Source: an uncultured Bacteroidales bacterium
GTDB lineage: Bacteria > Bacteroidota > Bacteroidia > Bacteroidales > P3
Assembly (NCBI GenBank): GCA_900315935.1
Contig: ONBB01000005.1
Location: 31,317-95,316, forward strand
Reading direction: 5' to 3'
DNA: 64,000 bases
Shown: one piece after another, positions 1-9,407 of the stretch
Position numbering within the stretch: the stretch's first letter is position 1
Layout of the letters: every line of letters begins with the position of its first letter
Made by a program: the position numbers and the translations under genes
The notes under the pieces: model-generated
Told to the model about the DNA's origin: nothing
What the model saw: only the letters and a program-made list of their open reading frames with translations
Database searches by the model: none

Positions 1-578
1 CCGAAAGCATGAATCTGCCACACTCCGGATACAAATCGTGCCAAATGGGTTATCATTTCGTCAGGACTTTTTCCCTTGTAGGTGTACGCACGCTCTTGCT
101 CCAAGTCGTAGTCGATGGCACGGCGCAAGTCCTCCCAGTTCAAATAGAGCACGGTGTCGCCTTCCAACACCCATTCTCTTTTGGTAATGTCGTAGGTACG
201 GAACTCGCCGGCGCGTTTCAACACGCCATCGAATATGCGGCGATGCACAGACTGATAGCCTCCCGTAGAGAAGTCGAAGGTGGGGCTAGACAGCACCTTC
301 ACAATGTTTGACGATACGCGGTCCGCCTCCTCACTGTCTTCATCGTTGACACCATGGGTATTCCTTGTAACATAGTACTGATTGACAAGCCTGCGTACAT
401 CGTCGATGGTAATATCCCCTTCGATATGTCGACGTGCCGTGTCCTGCAGGTATTCAGAAACCATCAAGCCATCCACAGCCTGAAGGCCGATAGCAGTCTG
501 CCAATAGCTTGCCTTTTCCTTCCGGGCAGGCTCGCCTTGGCGTATATACTCGTCAAAATTCAGATACCCTTCCTTCAT
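1..578 (-). CDS. Fic family protein, N-terminal part (cut by window edge)
   Basis: Reading leftwards from ATG at 578 gives 192 codons with no stop, so the gene leaves the window. The product starts MKEGYLNFDEYIRQ and contains KASYWQTAIGLQAVDG, a type of N-terminus I associate with Fic proteins that carry their own inhibitory helix. Further on come GEFRTYDITKREWVLEGDTV and SGVWQIHAF. The last three residues, HAF, are the expected start of the Fic active-site motif (HxFxxGNxR), and the window ends there. Fic proteins usually transfer AMP from ATP to a protein target. The catalytic His is visible; the rest of the motif cannot be checked. The start lies 30 bases downstream of the glyQS stop. Confidence 0.85.
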   Translation of the reverse strand, partial: MKEGYLNFDEYIRQGEPARKEKASYWQTAIGLQAVDGLMVSEYLQDTARRHIEGDITIDDVRRLVNQYYVTRNTHGVNDEDSEEADRVSSNIVKVLSSPTFDFSTGGYQSVHRRIFDGVLKRAGEFRTYDITKREWVLEGDTVLYLNWEDLRRAIDYDLEQERAYTYKGKSPDEMITHLARFVSGVWQIHAF

Positions 579-607
579 CCTTATTGTCTGTGAAAAGTCC
601 GTATCGC

Positions 608-2122
608 CTACAGCCGGGCCTTGAGGTATCCAGGCAGCTGGTCGACGGCGACGCGCTCCTGCTGCATCGTGTCGCGGTGGCGGACGGTTACGTCGTTGTC
701 CGTCAGGGTGTCGTTGTCGACGGTGATGCAGAACGGGGTGCCGATGGCATCCTGGCGGCGGTAGCGGCGACCGATGGCGTCCTTCTCGTCGTACTGCACC
801 ATCATGTCCTGCTTGAGGGTGTCCATGATTTCGCGCGCCTTCTCGGGCAGGCCGTCCTTTTTGACCAGCGGCAGCACGGCGGCCTTGTAGGGCGCCAGGC
901 GGGCGGGCAGCGAGAGCACGGTGCGCACGGAGCCGTCCTCGAGGGTCTCCTCCTTCAGCGCGTGGCTGAAGACGGCCAGGAAGGTGCGGTCCACGCCGAT
1001 GGAGGTCTCGATGACGTAGGGCGTGTAGCTCTCATTGAGCTCGCTGTCGAAGTACTGCAGCTTCTTGCCGCTGAACTCGCTGTGGCGGCCGAGGTCAAAG
1101 TCGGTGCGGCTGTGGATGCCCTCCAACTCCTTGAATCCGAACGGGAAGCGGAACTCGATGTCGGTGGCGGCGTTGGCATAGTGGGCCAGCTTCTCGTGGT
1201 CGTGGTAGCGGTAGCACTCCTCGGGGATGCCGAGGGCGAGGTGCCATTTGAGGCGCTCCTCTTTCCAATATTTGAACCACTCCAGCTCGGTGCCGGGGCG
1301 GACGAAGAACTGCATCTCCATCTGCTCGAACTCGCGCATGCGGAAGATGAACTGGCGAGCGACGATTTCGTTGCGGAACGCCTTGCCGATCTGGGCGATG
1401 CCGAAGGGGACCTTCATGCGGCCGCTCTTCTGCACGTTGAGGAAGTTGACGAAGATGCCCTGCGCCGTCTCGGGGCGGAGGTAGAGGGTGTCGCTGTCGT
1501 CGATGACAGAGCCCATCTTGGTGGCAAACATGAGGTTGAACTGGCGCACGTCGGTCCAGTTGCGGGTGCCGCTGACGGGGCAAACAATTTCGAGGTCGAG
1601 AATCATCTGCTTCAGCCCATCGAGGTCGTTGGCATTCATCAACGTGGCGAACCGGTCGCGTATGTCGTTGATTTTCTGCTGGTGTTCCAGCACACGGCCG
1701 TTGGTGGCGCGGAACTGGGCCTCGTCGAAACTTTCGCCCCAGCGCTTGCGGCCTTTCTCGCATTCCTTCTCGATTTTCTCCTCGATTTTGGCAATGTGGT
1801 CTTCGATGAGCACGTCGGCGCGGTAGCGTTTTTTGCTGTCCTTGTTGTCGATGAGCGGGTCGTTGAAGGCGTCCACGTGGCCGCTGGCCTTCCAGATGCG
1901 GGGGTGCATGAAGATGGCGCTGTCCAGACCCACGATGTTCTCGTGCATCTGCACCATGGCGCGCCACCAGTACTGCTTGATATTGTTCTTGAGCTCCACG
2001 CCGAGCTGGCCGTAGTCATACACCGCCGCCAGACCGTCATAGATTTCCGAGCTGGGGAAGATGAAACCATACTCCTTGGCGTGAGCCACCACTTTCTTGA
2101 AAATGTCGTCTTGATTAGCCAT
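608..2122 (-). CDS. glyQS: glycyl-tRNA synthetase, single-chain eukaryote-like type
   Basis: The 504-residue product charges tRNA-Gly with glycine in the cytoplasm. It has the class II synthetase N-terminus with FIFPSSEIY and VYDYGQLGVELKNN, the segment RPETAQGIFVNF, and the motif-2-like segment FRNEIVARQFIFRMREFEQ. The C-terminal anticodon-binding domain starts near residue 395 (LPARLAPYKAAVLPL). Length and domain order fit the homodimeric GlyQS family rather than the alpha/beta type. The start ATG follows an A/T-rich leader. No clear promoter was found in the 225-base gap to the next gene upstream, which holds a repeat and the terminator of that gene. Confidence 0.97.
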   Translation of the reverse strand: MANQDDIFKKVVAHAKEYGFIFPSSEIYDGLAAVYDYGQLGVELKNNIKQYWWRAMVQMHENIVGLDSAIFMHPRIWKASGHVDAFNDPLIDNKDSKKRYRADVLIEDHIAKIEEKIEKECEKGRKRWGESFDEAQFRATNGRVLEHQQKINDIRDRFATLMNANDLDGLKQMILDLEIVCPVSGTRNWTDVRQFNLMFATKMGSVIDDSDTLYLRPETAQGIFVNFLNVQKSGRMKVPFGIAQIGKAFRNEIVARQFIFRMREFEQMEMQFFVRPGTELEWFKYWKEERLKWHLALGIPEECYRYHDHEKLAHYANAATDIEFRFPFGFKELEGIHSRTDFDLGRHSEFSGKKLQYFDSELNESYTPYVIETSIGVDRTFLAVFSHALKEETLEDGSVRTVLSLPARLAPYKAAVLPLVKKDGLPEKAREIMDTLKQDMMVQYDEKDAIGRRYRRQDAIGTPFCITVDNDTLTDNDVTVRHRDTMQQERVAVDQLPGYLKARL

Positions 2123-2238
2123 ATTGTTCTGTTTATTATTATCTTAAATTTATGAAACGCCACCTCGCACTTTTTATTGTATCCCACCCCAAAACTTTCC
2201 ATTTTTCAGCATCTCCTCCGGCATGCTCCAAGAGGGGG

Positions 2239-2269
2239 CTAACATAGGAAGAAGAGAGGAAGAAGAGGA
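2239..2269 (-). repeat. CT-rich dispersed repeat, copy A
   Basis: Read on the minus strand, this is CCTCTTCTTCCTCTCTTCTT followed by CCTATGTTAG. Nearly the same string occurs at 14955-14985 and 59581-59611, and a looser one at 28213-28254. All copies are intergenic. This one sits between the A2M terminator and glyQS. Confidence 0.6.
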
Positions 2270-2292
2270 TACCCCTAAAATACTGAAAATCA

Positions 2293-2322
2293 ACGGGCCA
2301 AAATCCTGCGATTTTGGCCCGT
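2293..2322 (-). terminator. hairpin terminator after the alpha-2-macroglobulin gene
   Basis: A perfect 13-bp inverted repeat (ACGGGCCAAAATC and its complement) with a 4-base loop lies 26 bases beyond the A2M stop. Five T follow on the plus strand; the minus-strand U-tract is weak (TTGATTTTC). Assignment to the minus-strand gene rests on position. Confidence 0.7.
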
Positions 2323-2347
2323 TTTTGAGATTTTTTGCGAAAAATTT

Positions 2348-5300
2348 TCAGTTTTCCACCGTCAGCCTCTCGGCGGGTGCAACTGCCCGAAACTCAGGGG
2401 CATACATGCACTGCATGGTTACCGGGCCGGAGAGGAAGGTGCCGGGGTTGGTAACGTATACCTCGTACTCGAACCAGTACCTGCCTTTCTCCAGGCGGTC
2501 CACATAGCATCGCGTGTCAGTGTTGTTCACTGTGATATAGTATCTTAAACCGTCGTTCCAGCGCCATCCGGCCTCGGTCGAGAGGGGTTCCACGCAGGAG
2601 GGGCGCCCGTCGACAAGCTCGAGGTACTCCATGTGGCGGTCGCAGGTGATGTCTATGCGTACCTTCACACGGTCGCCCACCTTGAGAGGGCCGCTGCCCA
2701 CCTTGGTATAGGTTCGCTTCAGCGTGATGCCGCTCTCCGACACAGGCACCTTGTCCATCTCGTCGGTGAACTGGTAGTAGACGCCGCCCCAGGCAATGCC
2801 GTCGGTCTGCTTGGAGATTACTATCTCGTTGTTGTTCAACGCCCTGACACCTTCCAACTCCTCGCCGCTCCAGCGCTGCTGGCGGTAGCCCTCCAGCCCC
2901 TCGGCCTCGGCGGTCATCTCCGCCCCGCAGACGACAAGACTGACACCACTAGAGTTTCTAGCGCTTCTAGTCTCTCTAGTATTCCCGGAACCACTTCCCA
3001 CCATCAGCGCGTCGATGGCCTTCACCGTGGCCTCGTCGTTGCCCCAGTGGGTGGTCTGCTTCTGCTTGAGCAGCCACTGCTGCATCTGGCCGATGAAGGC
3101 GGTGTCCTGCGGTGTTACCTCGCTGAATGCCTGGACAAGAAGGGCTTGGGTCTCGATGGGACGCTGGTACCACCACCATGACGAGCGGTTGTCGCGCCAG
3201 TAGGTGCCCATCTCGTCGCTGGTGAGGGCCTTCTCCTTGAGGCGGCGGATGAGGTCGCGCGCCTGCTTCCTGTCGCCGGCGCGCTGGAAGACGAGCGCCA
3301 GCTGCGCCTGGGTGGAGAGGTGCTCGTAGTCCTTGTATCGCTTCAAGGCGTTGGCGTAGTAGTACTTATACGCCTCGGTCGCTCCCTTTCCGTAGAACGA
3401 ACGCATGTAGAGGTAGTCGATATTGGTGGGCTGGCAGTCGATGCCTTTCTTGAGGTAGGGCTTAATCCAGCGGTCGTAGTAGCGCTGCTCCTCGCGGTCG
3501 ACGTACTTCAGTGCCTTGTCCTTCATGTTCTTTTGCCCGTCAACCACTGTCAACTTCTTCAGTATCTGTTGTGTAATCCAGCTGCTGCTCTCGCCGTCGG
3601 GCATCCAGCTCCAGCCGCCGTCGCTGTTCTGGCGCGAGGTGAGCTGCTTGGTGAGCGTGGCCAGTTCCTTTTCGATGCGTCCCTTGTCGAAGTAGGCCGC
3701 CATGGCCTTGCGCTGCTCCTCCTCGCCCTGTGCTTCGCGCACCCAGGGCGTGGCCTGCAGCAGGGTCTGCTTCACATCCTCGTTCATCTTCAGGCGCACC
3801 TCCTGCCCCTCTTCTAGTTTCTCTAGATAATCTAGAATATCTAGATTTTCCAGCACCTTCTTTCCAAGGCTGTTCACATAGAGGCTGTTGGCCATGTATA
3901 GGTTCGACGGGTTCTCCATCTCCTGCAGATAGGGCATAGCCTTGACGGCCAGCCATATCGGGTTGCTCACCACCTCGGCGGCCAGCAGGTGCGGCTCTGC
4001 GGTGGACGAGTGGAAGGTGGTAAGTGGGAAGTGGAATGTTTTCTCGCCTTTACCATTAATATAAAGGGGTTGCGACACCGTTACAGCCTGGCGGCTGCTC
4101 ACCACGGCTATTTGCCCCTGCTCGCCGTCGCTCATCCCTTCGGCCTGGGCCACGATGCGGTAGGTGGCCACATAGACGTTGCGCGGCACCTCCACGGGGA
4201 ACAACACTTGCGCCGCATCTTTCACCGACACATGCTCGGTATGGTGACACAGCGTGTCGCCAGTAGCCGCATCGGTCAGGAGGAGGGTTACATCGACCGG
4301 CAATGCCTCATTCCTCATTCCTAATTCCTCATTGTTCAGCACCACCTTGGCCATCAACGCCAGGCTGTCGCCGTGGCGCAGGAAGCGCGGCAGGTTGGGC
4401 TGCACCATAAGGGGTTTCTGCGTGATGAGTGTCTTGTCGAGGGTGCCTATCTTGACGTCCTTTGTGATGGCCACGCCCTGCACGTTCCAGCGGGTAAGCA
4501 GTTCGGGCACGGTGAACCTGTAGGTGGCCGTGCCGTCTTCACCGGTGCGCACATCGGCGGCGAAGAAGGCCAGTGTGTTGAGGTTGGTGCGCACCTGCAC
4601 GGGCTCTGTGCCGCCACCCTCATCAACGCCCATCGCGGCACCTGCCATTGGCACAGCATCGTCTACTATCTCCAGAACCGTCGCCACTTCCACCACCTCC
4701 TCTTCTTCCACTACAGCATCGAACACTACATTGTTCGCCTTCGATGCGGCCGTCTTGTACATGATGCGTCCACGCCCCCAACGGTTATAGTGGGGCAAAG
4801 CATCTAGCAGACGCCACACTGTGGGCTGGGTGCCTCGGTAGTATTCATTCCTTGGGTTGACCAGCCACCAGCCCGTCTCGGTGCCTCCAAGCACCATGAT
4901 GTTGAATCCACGGCTGCTGTTGCTTCGCCACGGCGAGAAGCCCCACTGCTGGCGCTCAAAGCTGTTCAGCGCGTCGTCAAACATGGTCATCACCACGGCA
5001 CTCCGAACTCCCAACTCCGAACTCCTAACTGAAATCGTCCATTCCTCCTGCTCGCCAGGGAGCAGCTTGTCGCGGAAGGTGTGTATCTCGACATCGAGTT
5101 TCTTATGGCTGAACGGCACGTCGATGCGCTTACCGATATGCTCCACGATGCCCTCGCGCACAGCCAGCAGGTCCACCTGGAAGCCGCCCAACATCGAGCT
5201 GTCTACCGGGATGGTGATTTCCTTCAGCTCATCGCTGACTTTCATGCGCTTGAACTCGCGCTCCTCGTTGCCCACTCGCAACAGGTAGTATACCTCCACA

Positions 5301-7816
5301 TCACGGAAGCGCGAACCGAATCGCAGGCGGTAGGTCTCACCCACCTCCACGCTCTTTTTACTCTCATCTACCCACAGCAGTTTCTGGCTCTGTACCTTGC
5401 GTGCCTCGGGCGTGGTTACGGTGCGATACTCCACGGTGGTGTCCGCCCCCTCGGCCGTGAGGGTGATTCTATACACGCCGCTCTCGCCCGTCCAGCCCTG
5501 GCTGGCCACCGCCCACTGGTCGCGGTCATTATACTCCTTATTGTAGGCAAACAGCGGGAATGCCGCCTTAAACGCCTTCTCGTCCAGCGTGTTGTGGTCG
5601 CCCTGCCGCATGGCTGGAGCCTCGAGCAGCGGCACAGCGGGCTGCCGAAGGCGTTCTATCTTGATATCTACCTTGCCGGACAAGGGATTTCCATTGATGT
5701 CTATATACTTGGTCTTGAGGCCGTCGAGAGTGCAGACCTCTTCCCCACCCTCCAGTGCGAGGAAGGCGTTGCGGTAACCCACGCGCAGGGAGGTCTGCGC
5801 AGGATGGCTCTCACCGTTGATGTCGGTTACATCGACACGGACCACATACTCAAACGTGGGCTTGTGGCTAAGGTCGATACTGCTGTCGGGTTCAGGGGTA
5901 AAGGTGATGTCGAAACTGCCGTCGGCGTCGGTGGTCAGCTCACCCTCGGCCACGGTGGCACCGTCTTCATACCCCCACCAACGCCACCACCAGCGGTTGA
6001 GCCGGCGGCGTTCAATAGTATATTGTACGCGCGCACCCGATATGGGGACGGCGCTGTAACTGGCCGCCATGCCACGCACCGTGCAGGGACGGCCAAATTG
6101 CGGTGCCTCGCCTTGGACGGTCTCCAACGTCGCCATGAACTTGGGCTGCTTGTATTCCTCCACGCGTATATGCGTCGAAGTCCGGTGCTTGTTGTCTGTC
6201 CGCACTGTCAGGTAATACTGACCCGCAATCCGGTCGGCAGGTATAGTGAAGCGTGTGCTGGCTACGCCAAATTCGTCAGTGTTGACGGTATCGCAGATTA
6301 CCTCCTGCCCGTTAGGATCGCGCAGTTGCAGTTGCACCTCCTTATCAGGAGCTACCTGTGCCTCGAGGCCATTGCCAGTATAGCAAAGCACAGCCACCTG
6401 CACCTCCTCGCCAGGCTTGTAGATGGGACGGTCAGTGCGCACCACTGCGCTCAACGATTGAAGTCCGTTGGCTTCCGGATATCGGGAACCATTGAACGCG
6501 GTACTTAACGTGTATCCGTCGCGCTCTATTACCAATTTCAGACCCCATCGGTCATCGTTGATGTTGAAACGGTAGCGACCGTCGCTGTCGGTGGTGTCGG
6601 TGCCCAGCAGCTGGTCTGTGCGGCGCTGCACCCGCAGCGACTGTCCCGCAATGGGTTGACCCGTAGTGCGGTCGAGGAGGAGGCCCTCCTTGCCGTTCTG
6701 CACGAGCAGCATGTCGGTGCATTCCATCTCATAGGCCATGAAACCCTGCTGCTTGAAGTCGGCCGAGGGCGAGACCAGCAGGATGTAGCGCCCTGCCTTC
6801 ATCGCCGGCAGGGCCAGCAGCGCGCTCTCCTCGAGGTACTCTTTGTTGCACGGAACGGCCACGTCCCACTGCTCCAGCGGTTTGGCATTAAGCATTGATT
6901 TCTTGGAGAAACTCTCCACATAGGGTACGATGCGCATCCAGAGGTGGTCGGTGTTGCGGTAGGTAATGCGCTGCAGGCTCTGCCTTCCTGGGGCGACGGT
7001 AAGATGGGTATTGTCCACGTTTATACGGACCCGCGTAATCTCTGTGCGCAGGTTGGCGCACTCGACACCACCCTCGCTCTTTGGGGCAAGTTGGACGGCG
7101 GTGTCGCAGTACTTCAGGGCCTGGACATATTCACCCTTGCCGTTGCATTCCTGCGCCAGCCGGGCATAGAACTGCGTGTAGTAGGGGCTTTTGGTGCCGC
7201 GATATTTCTCAATGTAATGCCTGATGTCGCCGCATTGCAGGCTACGGTTGGGGACGCTGCAGTCGAACTGGTACAGCCGCAGGTCGTGCCAGATGCGTAT
7301 GTCGTCGGAGTCGCCGGCGTGGAAGTCGGCCAGTTTGCGCTGCCAATCCAGACGCTGCTGGGGCGTGAGGTCGCCCCGATCCTGCATCATGACGACAATC
7401 ACATCGAACACCGTAGGGGTTACATTCAACGTAGAGCCGCCTGTGGCATAGTCCTTCACCTGCTCAATGGGAGTGTTTTTCAACAGAGCCTCATGCTGGA
7501 GCGCCTCGCCGTAGCGGCCGAGGAAAGCGAGGCAGAGGGCCTGGTCGAGGGGAGTCAGCGAGGGCAGGAGGGCTTCGTAGCGAAGCTTGGCGCTGTCGTA
7601 GGCATCCTCCTGGAACATGGCGGCGGCCTTGGCCATGTACCATGCCGCCTTGAGACGCTCGGCACTGGGGGCTTTGGAATCCAGCACCCTCCCAGCTTCG
7701 GAGTAGGCAGTTTTGTAGCTGCCGTCCTCAATCAGGCGGTCTATCTTCTTCCAGTCGGTCTGTGCGGTGGCGCTCATGGCTATCAACATCGTGATTACTA
7801 AAACAATATGTCTCAT
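2348..7816 (-). CDS. alpha-2-macroglobulin family protein (bacterial, thioester lacking)
   Basis: The 1822-residue protein has a signal peptide (MRHIVLVITMLIAMSATAQ), an N-terminal region of about 250 residues that looks TPR-like, an MG2 domain near residue 455 (VVRTDRPIYKPGEEV), an A2M bait/MG region near 1100 (TRWNVQGVAITKDVKIG) and a C-terminal alpha-alpha toroid region. Family members trap or inhibit proteases in the periplasm or at the cell surface. Where thioester forms have a CxEQ motif, this one reads ENPSNLYMANSLY (near residue 1300), so no covalent trapping is expected. Four short tandem-repeat blocks are translated in frame near residues 934, 1165, 1326 and 1616. The gene follows the OmpA-like gene with a terminator between them, and no promoter of its own is evident. 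Confidence 0.93.
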   Translation of the reverse strand: MRHIVLVITMLIAMSATAQTDWKKIDRLIEDGSYKTAYSEAGRVLDSKAPSAERLKAAWYMAKAAAMFQEDAYDSAKLRYEALLPSLTPLDQALCLAFLGRYGEALQHEALLKNTPIEQVKDYATGGSTLNVTPTVFDVIVVMMQDRGDLTPQQRLDWQRKLADFHAGDSDDIRIWHDLRLYQFDCSVPNRSLQCGDIRHYIEKYRGTKSPYYTQFYARLAQECNGKGEYVQALKYCDTAVQLAPKSEGGVECANLRTEITRVRINVDNTHLTVAPGRQSLQRITYRNTDHLWMRIVPYVESFSKKSMLNAKPLEQWDVAVPCNKEYLEESALLALPAMKAGRYILLVSPSADFKQQGFMAYEMECTDMLLVQNGKEGLLLDRTTGQPIAGQSLRVQRRTDQLLGTDTTDSDGRYRFNINDDRWGLKLVIERDGYTLSTAFNGSRYPEANGLQSLSAVVRTDRPIYKPGEEVQVAVLCYTGNGLEAQVAPDKEVQLQLRDPNGQEVICDTVNTDEFGVASTRFTIPADRIAGQYYLTVRTDNKHRTSTHIRVEEYKQPKFMATLETVQGEAPQFGRPCTVRGMAASYSAVPISGARVQYTIERRRLNRWWWRWWGYEDGATVAEGELTTDADGSFDITFTPEPDSSIDLSHKPTFEYVVRVDVTDINGESHPAQTSLRVGYRNAFLALEGGEEVCTLDGLKTKYIDINGNPLSGKVDIKIERLRQPAVPLLEAPAMRQGDHNTLDEKAFKAAFPLFAYNKEYNDRDQWAVASQGWTGESGVYRITLTAEGADTTVEYRTVTTPEARKVQSQKLLWVDESKKSVEVGETYRLRFGSRFRDVEVYYLLRVGNEEREFKRMKVSDELKEITIPVDSSMLGGFQVDLLAVREGIVEHIGKRIDVPFSHKKLDVEIHTFRDKLLPGEQEEWTISVRSSELGVRSAVVMTMFDDALNSFERQQWGFSPWRSNSSRGFNIMVLGGTETGWWLVNPRNEYYRGTQPTVWRLLDALPHYNRWGRGRIMYKTAASKANNVVFDAVVEEEEVVEVATVLEIVDDAVPMAGAAMGVDEGGGTEPVQVRTNLNTLAFFAADVRTGEDGTATYRFTVPELLTRWNVQGVAITKDVKIGTLDKTLITQKPLMVQPNLPRFLRHGDSLALMAKVVLNNEELGMRNEALPVDVTLLLTDAATGDTLCHHTEHVSVKDAAQVLFPVEVPRNVYVATYRIVAQAEGMSDGEQGQIAVVSSRQAVTVSQPLYINGKGEKTFHFPLTTFHSSTAEPHLLAAEVVSNPIWLAVKAMPYLQEMENPSNLYMANSLYVNSLGKKVLENLDILDYLEKLEEGQEVRLKMNEDVKQTLLQATPWVREAQGEEEQRKAMAAYFDKGRIEKELATLTKQLTSRQNSDGGWSWMPDGESSSWITQQILKKLTVVDGQKNMKDKALKYVDREEQRYYDRWIKPYLKKGIDCQPTNIDYLYMRSFYGKGATEAYKYYYANALKRYKDYEHLSTQAQLALVFQRAGDRKQARDLIRRLKEKALTSDEMGTYWRDNRSSWWWYQRPIETQALLVQAFSEVTPQDTAFIGQMQQWLLKQKQTTHWGNDEATVKAIDALMVGSGSGNTRETRSARNSSGVSLVVCGAEMTAEAEGLEGYRQQRWSGEELEGVRALNNNEIVISKQTDGIAWGGVYYQFTDEMDKVPVSESGITLKRTYTKVGSGPLKVGDRVKVRIDITCDRHMEYLELVDGRPSCVEPLSTEAGWRWNDGLRYYITVNNTDTRCYVDRLEKGRYWFEYEVYVTNPGTFLSGPVTMQCMYAPEFRAVAPAERLTVEN
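2949..2984. repeat. four 9-bp units starting CTAG, inside the A2M gene
   Basis: Four consecutive 9-mers each begin with CTAG (CTAGAGTTT, CTAGCGCTT, CTAGTCTCT, CTAGTATTC). They are read in frame by the A2M gene as a polar stretch near residue 1616 (NTRETRSARNSSG). A second block of the same design is at 3814-3849. Confidence 0.8.
3814..3849. repeat. four 9-bp CTAG units, second block in the A2M gene
   Basis: CTAGTTTCT, CTAGATAAT, CTAGAATAT and CTAGATTTT follow one another without gaps. On the coding strand they give NLDILDYLEKLEE near residue 1326, close to the position of the missing thioester. Confidence 0.8.
4306..4333. repeat. four 7-bp CCTCATT units in the A2M gene
   Basis: The block is CCTCATT, CCTCATT, CCTAATT, CCTCATT. 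On the coding strand it reads as part of NNEELGMRNEALP, near residue 1165. The 28 bases do not change the reading frame of the flanking sequence as it stands. Confidence 0.75.
5000..5030. repeat. 7-bp ACTCCGA-type units in the A2M gene
   Basis: The units are ACTCCGA, ACTCCCA, ACTCCGA, ACTCCTA and ACT. They are translated on the minus strand as SVRSSELGVRS near residue 934. They resemble the heptads in the intergenic block at 10724-10783. Confidence 0.75.
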
Positions 7817-7826
7817 AACAAGGTAT

Positions 7827-7858
7827 AAAAAAGGGAGACGCCACTGGCGGCGCCTCCC
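7827..7858 (-). terminator. intrinsic terminator after the OmpA-like gene
   Basis: On the minus strand, GGGAGGCGCC pairs imperfectly with GGCGTCTCCC, followed by TTTTTT. It lies 19 bases after the OmpA-like stop and 11 bases before the A2M start, so it could limit transcription into A2M. Confidence 0.75.
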
Positions 7859-7876
7859 GATAGTTTACACTCGGGT

Positions 7877-9376
7877 CTATTCGGTTCGACCCGTGATGAT
7901 TATCTCGGCGCGCACATCGGAGAAGCCTCCCTTGTCGTTGAGGGCTGCGGCGGCATTGCGCTTGATTTCGTTCTTGGTCATGCCGGAGGTGCTGATGCGG
8001 CGGGCATCGAGGCCGTTCTTGACGAACCAGCTCTTGATCGCCTTGGCGCGCTCGAGCGAGAGGAGCATGTCCTCCTCGACGTTGACGCCGTAGCTCTGCA
8101 CGTTGCACTTGACGAGGAACTGCACCTCGGGATGGTTGCGGAACATGCCGAGGTATTCGTTGAGGACGGAGTCGTAGTTGCCAATGAGCGTGGCCTCGCC
8201 GCTTTCGAAATAGATGTCGCGGATGGGGAACGAGGTGCCGCGTTCGGTACGCTCCATGTGGTAGAGCATCACGGTGTCGCGCATCATGAGGTCGCGCGAG
8301 TTGAACTCGCGGTAGATGGAGAAGAAGCCGTCCTTTTTGGCGTAGAGGAGATAGGAGAAGCCGGGGACAAACTTGACGCGTCCGCCGCGATAGCGCTCAT
8401 CTTTGACGATGGGGCGCTCACCCTCCTTACCGCCTCGCTCGAGAATCATGAGGTCGACGTCGACATATTTGCGGCCCTTCTTGTCGTAGAAGAGGACGAG
8501 GGGCTCGTAGGCATCGGCATGCACGCTGACGGTGATGGTGTGTCCCTGGCCGTTGGGGGTGCAGTTGTCGAGGACAATGTAGTACTCTTCACCCATGCGG
8601 ACGGGGATGGACTTGATGAACTGGCCGGCCTGTTTCTTGGTGAACATCTTGGCAGTGGCGTCGCAGGTCATGCCGATGGTGGGCTTGACGGCGCCCGAGG
8701 CATCGATTTCGGGCAGCGGAGGCTCGTCGGCCGGACGCTTGGCGGCCTGCGCTTTGGCCTGCTGCTTGGCCTTGTTCTCGGCGGCCTGCTGGGCACGTGC
8801 CTCGGCGGCCTTCTGCTTGTCGGTCTTCATCACAGCGGCGAACATGGCGGCGCTGTCGATGCCTGCCATGTGGATGGCTAAAGGCTTCACCTTGTTGAGC
8901 ATCACCTGGTTGGAGAAATACTGGCCGGTGTTTTTATACACCAGGAAGTCGTAGTCGTCCCACTGCGACACCTGCGCGATGCTGATTTCCAGCATGCCGT
9001 TATAGGGAATCGACACCTTGTACCACACCGAATTGTGCTCGCGCTCGAAGAGGTTGGGGTTGGCCTTGTCGGCCACCACCTCCTGTATGCGGCCGGCACC
9101 GTCGGGCGGCGTGGTGGGGCCGAAGGGCTTGTCGATTTCCAGCGGGATGGCGAAGAGGCAGTCGTTCGAGTTGTAGGGCAACTCCACCGTCGTGGGCTTC
9201 GGGGGCTCCTTCGGTTTCTGTGCCTTGGAGGACTTGTCGCCAGACGATTTTTTCTTGCCTGTCGTGGCCGAGGTCTTGGCCTTCGAGGATTTCTTCTTCT
9301 TGGTCTGCGCTTGCGCGTCGACACCCACACCCATCAGCAGGGCGAATGAGAGCAGGGCTATAAATATACGTTTCAT
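7877..9376 (-). CDS. OmpA-domain outer membrane/periplasmic protein
   Basis: The 499-residue product has a signal peptide ending near VDAQAQ, then a Lys/Ser-rich segment (KKKKSSKAK, residues 26-58) and a globular region. An Ala/Lys/Gln-rich stretch of coiled-coil type follows (about residues 185-215). A C-terminal OmpA-like domain starts near residue 385 (IRDIYFESGEATLIGNYDSV), with LSLERAKAIKSWFVKNGLDARRI matching the peptidoglycan-binding part of the family. It probably links the outer membrane to the cell wall. A promoter lies 32-63 bases upstream of the start, and a terminator follows the gene. Function beyond the OmpA domain is unknown. Confidence 0.85.
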   Translation of the reverse strand: MKRIFIALLSFALLMGVGVDAQAQTKKKKSSKAKTSATTGKKKSSGDKSSKAQKPKEPPKPTTVELPYNSNDCLFAIPLEIDKPFGPTTPPDGAGRIQEVVADKANPNLFEREHNSVWYKVSIPYNGMLEISIAQVSQWDDYDFLVYKNTGQYFSNQVMLNKVKPLAIHMAGIDSAAMFAAVMKTDKQKAAEARAQQAAENKAKQQAKAQAAKRPADEPPLPEIDASGAVKPTIGMTCDATAKMFTKKQAGQFIKSIPVRMGEEYYIVLDNCTPNGQGHTITVSVHADAYEPLVLFYDKKGRKYVDVDLMILERGGKEGERPIVKDERYRGGRVKFVPGFSYLLYAKKDGFFSIYREFNSRDLMMRDTVMLYHMERTERGTSFPIRDIYFESGEATLIGNYDSVLNEYLGMFRNHPEVQFLVKCNVQSYGVNVEEDMLLSLERAKAIKSWFVKNGLDARRISTSGMTKNEIKRNAAAALNDKGGFSDVRAEIIITGRTE

Positions 9377-9407
9377 AACTGCGTTATTGTGCTATATTTC
9401 CAAGGGG

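Noticed and set aside
509-2155. Long open frame on the plus strand opposite glyQS
   Set aside because: It is antisense to a clear synthetase gene and results from GC-rich codon use; similar long shadow frames lie opposite A2M, the GH2-like gene and kamD.
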